Positions 25,932 through 33,964 of a stretch of 42,072 nt of DNA are shown in pieces. How positions within the stretch are numbered: position 1 is the stretch's first letter; every line of letters starts with the position of its first letter. The notes beneath the pieces were generated by a model. That model was given only the letters and a program-made list of their open reading frames with translations, was not told the DNA's origin and searched no databases. The position numbers and the translations under genes were made by a program. Origin of the DNA: Pseudophaeobacter leonis (GTDB lineage Bacteria > Pseudomonadota > Alphaproteobacteria > Rhodobacterales > Rhodobacteraceae); assembly GCF_002087335.1 (NCBI RefSeq), contig NZ_MWVJ01000049.1, positions 1 to 42,072 of the forward strand. Direction: 5' to 3'.

Positions 25932-26752
25932 GATTCACCTCCCGGTGTCGATCTACCAGTGTCGATCTGCATATTTTCGATATCATCCCGCATGGTCATC
26001 ATGGCCTTGACCAGCTTGGGGATTTGTTTGTCTTTCAGACGCTCGGAAATGCCGATTGCAACGATCGAGCGGGTCATGTTGCCGCTTGCGCCAAAAACCG
26101 GGACAGCAACAACCGTCACGCCGGAAATGTAGCTGCCCTGGTCCACCGCATAGCCAAGTTCGCGGGCAGTCTCGACCTCTTCGCGCCATTGTTCGAGCGT
26201 AGGCGGATGATCCCATTTCAGTTTTTTGAAACGGTTTTCCAGCTCAGTTTTGTCCTGCACATTGAAGGCGGCAAACAGACGTCCCGTGGCGCTGATAAGA
26301 GCCGGAAAGCGGCTGCCCAGATCGACCTGAAGCCGGAAAGGGATATTGGACTGCGAGAGGGCGATAACCACCATCTGCCCCGGTTCGGAAAGCTGTGTGG
26401 CAATACCGGTCACATCGAAGTCTGTGGATAGCTCTGACAGCCTTGGCTGGATCAAAACCGAGAAGGAATTGCGCTGAAGCGCGGCTCTGGCGAGTGGCAG
26501 AATGCCGATTCCGATCGTGTAGCGTTTTAGATTCGAATCAAATTCGACCATGCCCTCGTCTTCGAGCACGCGCAGAATGGGCAGGCATGTGCTGGGGACC
26601 AACCCAAGCTCTCTCGCGATGGGATTGACGCCCACCGGCACGTCTGATCGCCCCAAAAGCCTCAATATAGCAAGGGCGCGCGTGACAGCAGGCACCTGCC
26701 GTTTGGTCGGGGATGTCTTGTCTTCTCCGTTCATTTTGGGCCTCTCCCTCAT
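25928..26752 (-). CDS. IclR-family transcriptional regulator
   Basis: A 274-residue protein with an N-terminal winged helix (ALAILRLLGRSDVPVGVNPI, ELGLVPSTCLPILRVLEDEGMVEF) and a C-terminal effector domain (RELGYAVDQGSYISGVTVVA, FGASGNMTRSIVAIGISERL). ATG 26752 or ATG 26734 (MNGEDK) may be the start. IclR proteins usually repress or activate adjacent catabolic genes in response to a small aromatic or aliphatic acid. It is first in the leftward operon and shares a control region with the acyl-CoA synthetase. Confidence 0.9.
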   Translation of the reverse strand: MRERPKMNGEDKTSPTKRQVPAVTRALAILRLLGRSDVPVGVNPIARELGLVPSTCLPILRVLEDEGMVEFDSNLKRYTIGIGILPLARAALQRNSFSVLIQPRLSELSTDFDVTGIATQLSEPGQMVVIALSQSNIPFRLQVDLGSRFPALISATGRLFAAFNVQDKTELENRFKKLKWDHPPTLEQWREEVETARELGYAVDQGSYISGVTVVAVPVFGASGNMTRSIVAIGISERLKDKQIPKLVKAMMTMRDDIENMQIDTGRSTPGGES

Positions 26753-26879
26753 GTGATTTATTGCCTATATACAATAATATACCCTTATTGACAATAGATG
26801 ATCGCTATCCTTACCCTTGTCAACGAGCCAGGGCACACCTTCTGGGGGGCCTGCTGAAAATTTTGGGGAGGAGACGGGA
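26753..26879. promoter_or_regulatory. Divergent control region between the iclR-type gene and the acyl-CoA synthetase
   Basis: This AT-rich stretch contains TTGACA at about 26789 on the plus strand with a poor -10 match (TTACCC) 17 bases on. A quasi-palindrome ATTGCCTATATACAAT (26760-26775) is a candidate IclR operator. On the minus strand TATATT and GTATAT are possible -10 boxes. Placement between divergent operons supports local regulation; the exact sites are not established. Confidence 0.45.
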
Positions 26880-28440
26880 ATGACCCGGCTGACGGAATTC
26901 ACGTCCTACGCGGACGCTCAAAAGCACTACTCGAAAGAGAAGCTTTGGGAGCTGTTCGACGGCGATACAGCGCGCTTCAATATCTCGCATGAGTGCCTTT
27001 GATCGGCACGTCGATGGGGACAACGTGGCGCTTCGGATCGCGCATTCTGACGGCGCTGATGAAGTCCTGACCTTTGCAGAGGTATCGCGCCGGTCTTCGC
27101 AGATTGCGCACTACCTGGACGCCAAAGGCATCAAGAAGGGTGACCGCGTCGCTGTGATGATCGAGCCGTCGCTGGCCTTTTATGCCGCGATGTTCGGGGT
27201 GATCAAAAGCGGCGCCGTTGCGGTGCCAATGTTCTCGCTGTTCGGACCGGACGGAATTCGTTTGCGGGTCGGTGATTGCAAGCCAGCGGTGTTTTTCACC
27301 AATTCCGAGAAGGCAGCTGACGCGGTTGCGGGCGGGGCCGAGAATGTGGTCGTCGTAGATCAGGAGTTCCTGGATGGGCTGAACGATCTGCCTGCGACCT
27401 ATGAGTGGACGACCTCTGGTCGCGATCTGGCGGTCTTGCAGTATACCTCGGGTACCACCCGTGCGTTGCCTGCGGCTGTCAAACACAGCCACCAGTCGAT
27501 CGTGACGCTGATGGTAGCCGCACTTTACGCGACGGGCATCCGCCCCGGCGACCGCTTCTTTTGCCCGTCTTCGCCCGCATGGGGGCATGGTCTGTGGCAC
27601 GGCACACTTGCGCCGATGGCCATGGGCGTGTCGACCGGCACCTACAGCGGCAAATTCGATGCCGTCCGCCTTTTGCGTGCCCTGCATGATTTCCGCATCA
27701 CCAACCTCACGGCTGCAGCGACGCATTACCGCATGATGCGCAATTCCGGTGCGGCCGAGAATTTCACCTATAGCTTTGACAAGCTCTCCTTCACCGGCGA
27801 GCCGATCGACTCGGAAACCGCGGCCTACGTCGAGCAGGTTTTTGGCACCAAAGTGCGCTCGATGTACGGCACGACCGAGATTGGCGTCATCATCGCAAAC
27901 TACCCCGGATCCGACGATCTGGAGGTCCGCGACGGCGCAATGGGCAAGGCTGTGCCTGGTGTCGAAGTGGAAGTGCAGCGGCCCGACGGGTCTGCCGCAG
28001 AACCCGGCGAGACCGGCGAATTGATGGTCAGAAAACGTGGCGCGTGGTTCCAGACAAAAGACCTGGGGCGCGTCGATGCGGATGGATATTTTTACCACGG
28101 CGGGCGGGCGGATGATGTCATCATCTCTGCTGGCTGGACAATCGGTGCGGTCGAGGTCGAGGACGCGGTGCTGAGCCATCCGGCCGTGGCCGAATGCGCC
28201 GTTATCGGTGCCCCTGACGCGCTGCGCGGGCTGGTGGTCAAGGCTTACATCATTCTCAAGGGCGATGAGACGCCGGACCTGACCACGCGCATTCAGGATC
28301 ATGTACGCGCCAGGCTGGCACGCCACGAATACCCCCGACAAATCGAGTTTGTCACCGACCTGCCGAAGACACCGGCAGGGAAAGTGAACCGCAAGATCCT
28401 GAGAGATCAGGAAGCAGAAAAACTGGCAGCAGCGGAATAA
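26880..28440 (+). CDS. Acyl-CoA synthetase, AMP-forming (one apparent insertion)
   Basis: Starts MTRLTEFTSYADAQKHYSKE at ATG 26880 after GGGGAGGAGA. Removing one T from 26998-27000 gives 519 residues. Adenylate-forming motifs are YTSGTTRALPAAVKHSH (phosphate loop, but with Arg and Ala where Gly and Lys are usual), YGTTEIGVII, DLGRVDADGYFYHGGRADDV (A8 hinge) and TPAGKVNRKIL with the catalytic Lys. The enzyme makes acyl-CoA from acid, ATP and CoA. It is first in the rightward operon with the hydratase and TRAP genes, so the imported acid is probably activated here. Confidence 0.9.
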
Positions 28441-28485
28441 TCCGCAAGGCTCCCCCCCCATTTTCAAGGAGAATGAAATGACGAG

Positions 28486-29613
28486 ATGACACGCAAATTT
28501 CCGAAGATTACCGATGAAGGTCTGGCAGACCTGCGCCAGCGCGTTGGCGTAAAAATCGAAAGAACGGTCGAGCCTTGGTGCTATGAAGCGACCCGCGACA
28601 ATATTCGCCACTATGCCCACGGGATCGGTGACGACAACCCGTTGTGGTGCGATCCCGAGTACGCCAAAACCACCAAATACGGCGATGTTCTGGCGCTGCC
28701 GAGCTTTCTGTTTGCCACCAGCCGGATCATCTCGGGCTATGTTGGCGGTCTGCCAGGCGTACACGCCATGTGGTCAGGCGCAAACTGGACATGGCACAAG
28801 CCGATCCTGCGCAATACCGAGTTCCGCACCGAAGCCTACCTGAAAGACCTGGTCGAGCATAACACCCGGTTTGCAGGCAAGGCGATCCAACAAATCTATC
28901 ATGTTGATTTCTACGACGCGCACACCGGTGAGATGCTGGCCGAAGCCGACAGCTGGTGTTTCCGCACCGACCGCGATCAGGCGCGTGAAAACGGCACCAA
29001 ATACACCGAGGCCAAAAAGAACGGCCGCAAGGTCTATACCCAGGAAGAGCTGGATAAGTACAACAAGTACTACGAGCAGGAAACCATCCGCGGCGCCGAG
29101 ACCCGGTATTGGGACGACGTAAATGAGGGCGAGGAGCTGCCTACAATGGTCAAAGGCCCGATGACGGCCACTGGCTTTATTGCCTATGCGCAGGGCTGGG
29201 GTGGTCTGTACATCCGCGCCAACAAGCTGGCCTGGCAGTTGCAGCAAAAACACCCTAGCGCGGGGATCAAGAACAAGTTCGGCATCCCCGATTGCCCCGA
29301 GCGGGTGCACTGGGAAGAAGAATTCGCTCTGGAAGTCGGAGCCCCCGGTGCTTACGACTACGGCCCAGAGCGCACGTCCTGGCTGACCCACCAGATCACC
29401 AGCTGGATGGGGGATGATGGCTTCCTTGCCAAATCGAAGTGCGAAGTGCGCCGTCATAACCCTGAGGGCGACATCATTCTGATCCACGGCACCGTTGTTC
29501 GCAAGTTTGAGGAAGACGGCCGCTACCTGCTGGAAATCAAGCAACGTGCGGAACAGCAAGACGGTGAAATGTCGGCCGTGGGCTCCGCAATAGTGGAATT
29601 GCCGAAACGCTGA
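28486..29613 (+). CDS. MaoC-like (FAS1-type) double-hotdog hydratase/dehydratase
   Basis: A 375-residue two-domain hotdog protein. The N-terminal half has the hydratase motif RHYAHGIGDDNPLWCDPEYA; the C-terminal half (about residues 205-375) repeats the fold. Proteins of this family hydrate enoyl-CoA or mesaconyl-CoA-type intermediates. A second ATG lies 8 bases upstream in another frame but is closed by TGA after three codons, so ATG 28486 after AAGGAGA is used. It is 45 bases after the acyl-CoA synthetase and 34 before dctQ, within one operon. Confidence 0.85.
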   Translation: MTRKFPKITDEGLADLRQRVGVKIERTVEPWCYEATRDNIRHYAHGIGDDNPLWCDPEYAKTTKYGDVLALPSFLFATSRIISGYVGGLPGVHAMWSGANWTWHKPILRNTEFRTEAYLKDLVEHNTRFAGKAIQQIYHVDFYDAHTGEMLAEADSWCFRTDRDQARENGTKYTEAKKNGRKVYTQEELDKYNKYYEQETIRGAETRYWDDVNEGEELPTMVKGPMTATGFIAYAQGWGGLYIRANKLAWQLQQKHPSAGIKNKFGIPDCPERVHWEEEFALEVGAPGAYDYGPERTSWLTHQITSWMGDDGFLAKSKCEVRRHNPEGDIILIHGTVVRKFEEDGRYLLEIKQRAEQQDGEMSAVGSAIVELPKR

Positions 29614-29647
29614 GGTCCTCCACACTTCAACAGCTGGGGAGGCTTGG

Positions 29648-30175
29648 TTGAAATTTCTGGGAAAACTTCTGACTAAAATCGAGGACACCCTCCATCTCGG
29701 AGGGTGCCTCGGCCTCGTCGCGGTTGCGGCGTTGATCAACGCAGATATTCTGCTCCGGCTTTTCTTTAACCGGCCGGTGCAGATCCAGTTCGAATTGACC
29801 GAACTGTACTTGATGCCGGCCCTTGCCACCTTGTCCCTGTCGCGGGTTTTTCGCGATGGCGGCCATCTGGCTTTGGATTTCATCCCCGAACACCTGCCAG
29901 GACCTTTGGGGCGCGTGATTGCCAAGGTGCGATTGCTTTTGCCAGCGGCGTTCTTTGCCGCAGTCACGTGGATGTCCGGAAAATTTGCTCTCAAAGCCAT
30001 CGTCCACGGCGATGTGGAATACGGAGCAGTCGATTGGCCGCTTGGGTGGGCCTACGCCGTGATCCCTTTGGGATGCTGCGTATTGGTTCTGCGGTTGCTG
30101 CACGGCGCCTTCACGCAAGGTCCGCTCTCAGAACCCACAACAATTTCCATGGGAGGAAAAAGAGATGAAACATAA
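29648..30175 (+). CDS. TRAP transporter small membrane subunit (DctQ family), TTG start
   Basis: A 175-residue protein with four predicted membrane segments (for example GLVAVAALINADILLRLFF, MPALATLSLSRVF, LLLPAAFFAAVTW, WAYAVIPLGCCVLVLRLL). The EL(T/Y)LMPALA stretch is typical of DctQ. The start is TTG 29648 just after GGGGAGG. It pairs with the large subunit DctM to couple sodium flow to solute uptake. The stop overlaps the DctP start by 11 bases. Confidence 0.85.
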   Translation: MKFLGKLLTKIEDTLHLGGCLGLVAVAALINADILLRLFFNRPVQIQFELTELYLMPALATLSLSRVFRDGGHLALDFIPEHLPGPLGRVIAKVRLLLPAAFFAAVTWMSGKFALKAIVHGDVEYGAVDWPLGWAYAVIPLGCCVLVLRLLHGAFTQGPLSEPTTISMGGKRDET

Positions 30176-31166
30176 GAATAAACTGATCGCCCTCGTCGCT
30201 GGTGCGTTTGCATTCACAGGTATGGCGGCGCAGGCTGAAACACTGCGGTTGGGTGATTTCCAATCGACCAGCCACATTGTTTCTGCCGAAGGAACCTCAA
30301 AGTGGATGGAGGCCGTAACCACCGCCACGAACGGGGCAATTAGCTTTGAACATTTCCCGTCACAACAGGCGGCAAAATCCAAAGCGCAGCTGGATGCGGT
30401 GAACAACGGCATCCTGGACGCCGCGTTGCTTGGGGCCTCCTATCATGCCGATGCATTGCCACTGAACTCGGTTGTTGGTCTGCCGGGCTTTTACGGCTCA
30501 GCCGAACAGGGCACCGTTGCCCTGCAGACGATGCTCAAGGACGGGCCATTGCGTGACGAGGTTCTGGCCTCGGGTGTGACGCCTATCTTCGGGTTTGTAC
30601 TGCCGCCCTATCAGGTGCTGGCGGAAGACCGGCTCGGGGTGCCAGCAGATTGGGACGGGCTCGATGTGCGCACCTCGGGCTCGACGCAGGCAATGACGGC
30701 ACGCGCGCTTGGCGGGGTCGGGATTTCGATCCCCGGGCCGGAAGTCTATACCGCTGTCGAGCGTGGTCGTCTGGATGCAGTGCTGTTCCCGCTGGCTTCT
30801 GTGCCCGGCTATAAGCTGAACGAAGTTGTCAGCCATATCTCTACCAACGCGTCGTTTGGCGGCTACAGCTTTATTATGGTTGTGCGCACGGAGCTGTTTG
30901 ATGGTCTGTCTGATGATGTCAAATCGGCGATGCTGCAACTTGGCAACGAAACAGCTGTTCACGTCGCACAGGCACAGGACGCGTCGGTCGAAGGGTTGAT
31001 CGCAGAGTGGAAAGCCGCAGGCATCGACACCTATGCGTTCACCAAAGACGAGCTTGCGGCGATTTCAGACTCGCTGGTGGCTGTCAGCGTCGACTGGGCC
31101 GGGCGTCTGCAAGATGACAAAGCCTCTGCCGTGCTCGAAAGCTATCGTGCGCTAACCAGCCAATAA
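30165..31166 (+). CDS. TRAP transporter periplasmic solute-binding protein (DctP family)
   Basis: A 333-residue exported protein. A signal peptide ends near AQA-ET (about residue 24). The conserved Arg, which binds the substrate carboxylate in many DctP proteins, is probably in the GLDVRTSGSTQAM segment (about residue 170). Fold and length fit the family. It captures an organic acid in the periplasm and passes it to DctQM. Ligand not readable from sequence; the operon suggests one later activated by CoA. Confidence 0.88.
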   Translation: MKHKNKLIALVAGAFAFTGMAAQAETLRLGDFQSTSHIVSAEGTSKWMEAVTTATNGAISFEHFPSQQAAKSKAQLDAVNNGILDAALLGASYHADALPLNSVVGLPGFYGSAEQGTVALQTMLKDGPLRDEVLASGVTPIFGFVLPPYQVLAEDRLGVPADWDGLDVRTSGSTQAMTARALGGVGISIPGPEVYTAVERGRLDAVLFPLASVPGYKLNEVVSHISTNASFGGYSFIMVVRTELFDGLSDDVKSAMLQLGNETAVHVAQAQDASVEGLIAEWKAAGIDTYAFTKDELAAISDSLVAVSVDWAGRLQDDKASAVLESYRALTSQ

Positions 31167-31241
31167 CATCAGGTTCCGAAATAATTAGCAGGGCGATCGC
31201 TTCGGCGACCGCCTGCCCCATTCCGAGCGCAGGTTCCCCAG

Positions 31242-32530
31242 ATGCTTACCTTCATTGTCATCCTTCTTCTTCTTGCCGCTCTCATGGCAGCCCGTGTGCC
31301 GATCGCTTTTGCTATGGGCATCACCGGCACGCTTGGGCTTGCGGCCCAACTTGGGTTCAGCCCCGCACTGGCGGTGTTGGAGCGCACGTTCTTTGACTCG
31401 TCTTCCTCGTTCATACTTGTTGCGATCCCGTTGTTCATCCTGATGGCTGCACTTCTGACCGCCGGTGACGTCACGCGACGCGCGATCATTGCCTGCCAGT
31501 CCTGGCTGGGCCATTTCAAAGGCGGTCTGGCCATTGCAACGGTTGGCGCCTCTGTCCTGCTTGAGCCTTGGTTGGCAGCTCGACGGCATCCACTGCGGCA
31601 ATGTCTGCCTCGGCCTTTCCCGAGATGCGTCGTCACAACTATTCCGACCGGCTTGCGGCTGCTGTCGTGAGCGTCGGCGGCACCCTGGCCGTGGTTGTTC
31701 CGCCCTCAATCGTGCTGGTTGTCTATGGCGTGCTGACTGAGACCTCGATCGGCAAACTGTTTATCGCCGGAATCATTCCGGGCCTGCTGACCGCATGTGG
31801 CCTGGGCGTGGTGATCAAGATCATCGCACAGACCACAGATCAGGCCCCCAAGGGCGAACCCTTTGTCTTTAAGACAGCCGTCAAACAAAGCCGTCATGTC
31901 ATCCCGATGGTACTGCTGATGATTGCTGTCATTGGCGCAATTTACGGCGGCATTGCATCCCCCTCCGAGGCGGCGGCTCTGGGTGTGATGGGATCACTTG
32001 TCATTGTTCTGGCGCAACGCACCATGAGCTTTGTGCAATTCAACCAGTCCGTCAGCAGCGCAATCCGCGCGACGGTGATGATCGTCACAATCGTCGCCTG
32101 TTCGGCTATTTTCTCCAACTACCTTGCCTTTACCCGCATCACCCACAGCCTGCTTGAATTCGTGGCGACCACCGACATGCCGCGCGAGGTCATCATTGGC
32201 ATTATCATTCTCGCCCTGCTGGTCATGGGCATGTTCATGGATCAGCTTGCCATTCTGTCACTGGCCATGCCGCTGGCGTTTCCAACCGCAATGGCGCTGG
32301 ATTGCGATCCGATCTGGTTCGGCATCGTGGTGACCAAGACGGTCGAAATCGGACTTTTGACACCGCCGTTAGGACTGAATGCCTATGTGGCTGCCGCGCA
32401 AACTCAGGTGCCGCTGAAAACGATTTTCCGGGGGATTTTACCCTTCCTTGGAATGGAAATTATCGTGCTGATCCTGCTGTTGGCGTTCCCGTCGATCACA
32501 CTGGTCCTGCCTGAACTGATGAGCCGCTGA
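31242..32530 (+). CDS. TRAP transporter large membrane subunit (DctM family; one apparent deletion)
   Basis: A multi-span permease beginning MLTFIVILLLLAALMAARVP, with ARVPIAFAMGITG, IPLFILMAALLTAGDV, the GSSTASTAAMSASAFPEM signature and PPSIVLVVYGVLTETSIGKL. The frame breaks at 31561-31564; adding one G restores LLGALVGSS and yields 429 residues, the standard DctM length. It forms the transport channel for the acid bound by DctP. It ends the rightward operon; downstream is a transposase remnant. Confidence 0.87.
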
Positions 32531-32566
32531 CGTTCAGGCGGGACGTTCAGGCACGACGTTCAGGCC
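32530..32566. repeat. Three tandem copies of GACGTTCAGGC
   Basis: Directly after the dctM stop codon an 11-base unit GACGTTCAGGC occurs three times with short spacers. It marks the junction between the catabolic operon and the transposase remnant and may be an insertion scar. Confidence 0.6.
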
Positions 32567-32832
32567 CGCATCGAAGATGCCTTAAACTTTGCCGCCGTTG
32601 TCATGTAATGTGGCAATGTCCGCAATCGGGAAAATTCCTGCTTGGTGACTTCTGTTCCCCGCTGTGTGCCGGGCGTTCCATGACCCAACGCGCAGCCGTG
32701 TTTTTCATAGAGATGACGCGGAGGTGGGTCCTGATCGTAAGGCCAAATCCTGAGCGCCCAAAACCTTGTCGCTGCGTCCCCCTTTGCACCCGCTGCCTGA
32801 TGATGGGCCTGGATCACGGTGCTATCGACCAT
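32560..32832 (-). pseudogene. IS5-family transposase remnant
   Basis: MVDSTVIQAHHQAAGAKG matches the first-Asp region of IS5-type DDE transposases (VDSTVIRAH). In another frame QGFGRSGFGLTIRTHLR matches the usual GRSRGG-TKIHL block. The end, KQEFSRLRTLPHYMTTAAKF, resembles the C-terminus KQFRRIATRYDK-A-NF. The central region, including the remaining catalytic residues, is missing and the frame is broken in at least one place, so it is inactive. It abuts the lodB-like gene, consistent with horizontal insertion. Confidence 0.7.
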
Positions 32833-32842
32833 CTACAGGGCG

Positions 32843-33958
32843 TCAGGAACGGCCCCGCTCTGGTTCAAGGCATCCAGGATTTCTTCCCTTTGCCGCAGGA
32901 TGCGCAGTTGCCGCTTCCTGCCAGAACGCGGCTTCTGGCCATCGCTTTTCGGTGCGATACACGGCCTCGCGATGGTTCAAATAGGTTAAATAGATACGAG
33001 ATATCTCGTCATTATAGAGCCCAAACCTCCTTTTCAGGCCTGCCAGGCGGTCCTCCAGCAGGGCAGCCGCCACAAGCGCCGAGTAGAGTGCGTGAAACAG
33101 CCCGCGCGAAGCGATTGGATCAAAACAAACCGCGGCATCGCCAATGGCGAGCCAGTCGGAACCGCTGAACCTGTCGAGACGCGCAGTGTGCGCGGCTGTC
33201 GTGGCGGCTTCTCCCAAAGGCATTACATCCTGAAGTTGTCCACAAAGGCTTGAAAGGCATCTCGCGGCTTCCAGCAGATCGGTTGCGCTGGCTTGCGGCA
33301 CCGTTTCCGGCAAACCATGAAAGGCAAGCATGCCTTCCGAAAGCCCCTCTCGCTGCCCGGCAATATGGTACCACCAACCGTCTGGAGTAGCGATGACGCT
33401 ACTGATGCCAGATGTCGCCTGCCCGCCGCGCAATCGGCACCATCGCGCCACCATCCGATCATGTGGCAGCCTGCACGCGCCCAGACGTCGCGCCAATGCA
33501 GCTGACCGGCCCGAGGCGTCGACAACAAAACGCGACACCACCTCGTTGGCTCCGTCCAGCGTCAGGCGCCAGCCACTGGCGACGTCCAGTACCCTGTTTG
33601 AGAGGTAGCAATGAGCGCCCCGTGCCGTTGCTTGATCGCGCAGCATCGTTTCAAACGCTGCGCGATCAAGATGCCAGCCGCAGCCTTCCGGATCGGATAT
33701 GAAATCGCGGTATTCTTCCGCTGCGCTGCCCCAAAGGCTGCGGTTTGCGGCATAAGACGCAGGCTGTAGCTCTATGAAGCTTGTCCAAAGCCCCAGATCG
33801 CGCAATATACGCCCGGCTGCAGGCACCAAAGCCTCTCCGATCTGCACCGAAGGCCAAGGGTTCTTGTCGATCAATGCCACTCGCCAGCGCGGCGCAAGGG
33901 CACAGGCAAGCGCAGCCCCCGCAGGGCCTGCGCCGATGATTGCGACGTCATACGTCAC
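32843..33958 (-). CDS. LodB-like FAD-dependent cofactor-maturation protein, GTG start
   Basis: A 371-residue flavoprotein. The Rossmann FAD motif GAGPAG is at residues 9-14, a VDASGRSAALARRLG segment is near 147-161, and the second FAD motif DWLAIGDAAVCFDP is at 268-281. This is the tryptophan-halogenase-like fold of LodB/GoxB. LodB family members are required to form the cysteine-tryptophylquinone of LodA-type oxidases. The start is GTG 33958, only 6 bases after the stop of the catalase-LodA gene, so translation is coupled. It has no visible signal peptide. Another flavin oxidase of the same fold cannot be fully excluded, but the context is decisive. Confidence 0.85.
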   Translation of the reverse strand: MTYDVAIIGAGPAGAALACALAPRWRVALIDKNPWPSVQIGEALVPAAGRILRDLGLWTSFIELQPASYAANRSLWGSAAEEYRDFISDPEGCGWHLDRAAFETMLRDQATARGAHCYLSNRVLDVASGWRLTLDGANEVVSRFVVDASGRSAALARRLGACRLPHDRMVARWCRLRGGQATSGISSVIATPDGWWYHIAGQREGLSEGMLAFHGLPETVPQASATDLLEAARCLSSLCGQLQDVMPLGEAATTAAHTARLDRFSGSDWLAIGDAAVCFDPIASRGLFHALYSALVAAALLEDRLAGLKRRFGLYNDEISRIYLTYLNHREAVYRTEKRWPEAAFWQEAATAHPAAKGRNPGCLEPERGRS

Positions 33959-33964
33959 CGGGGA

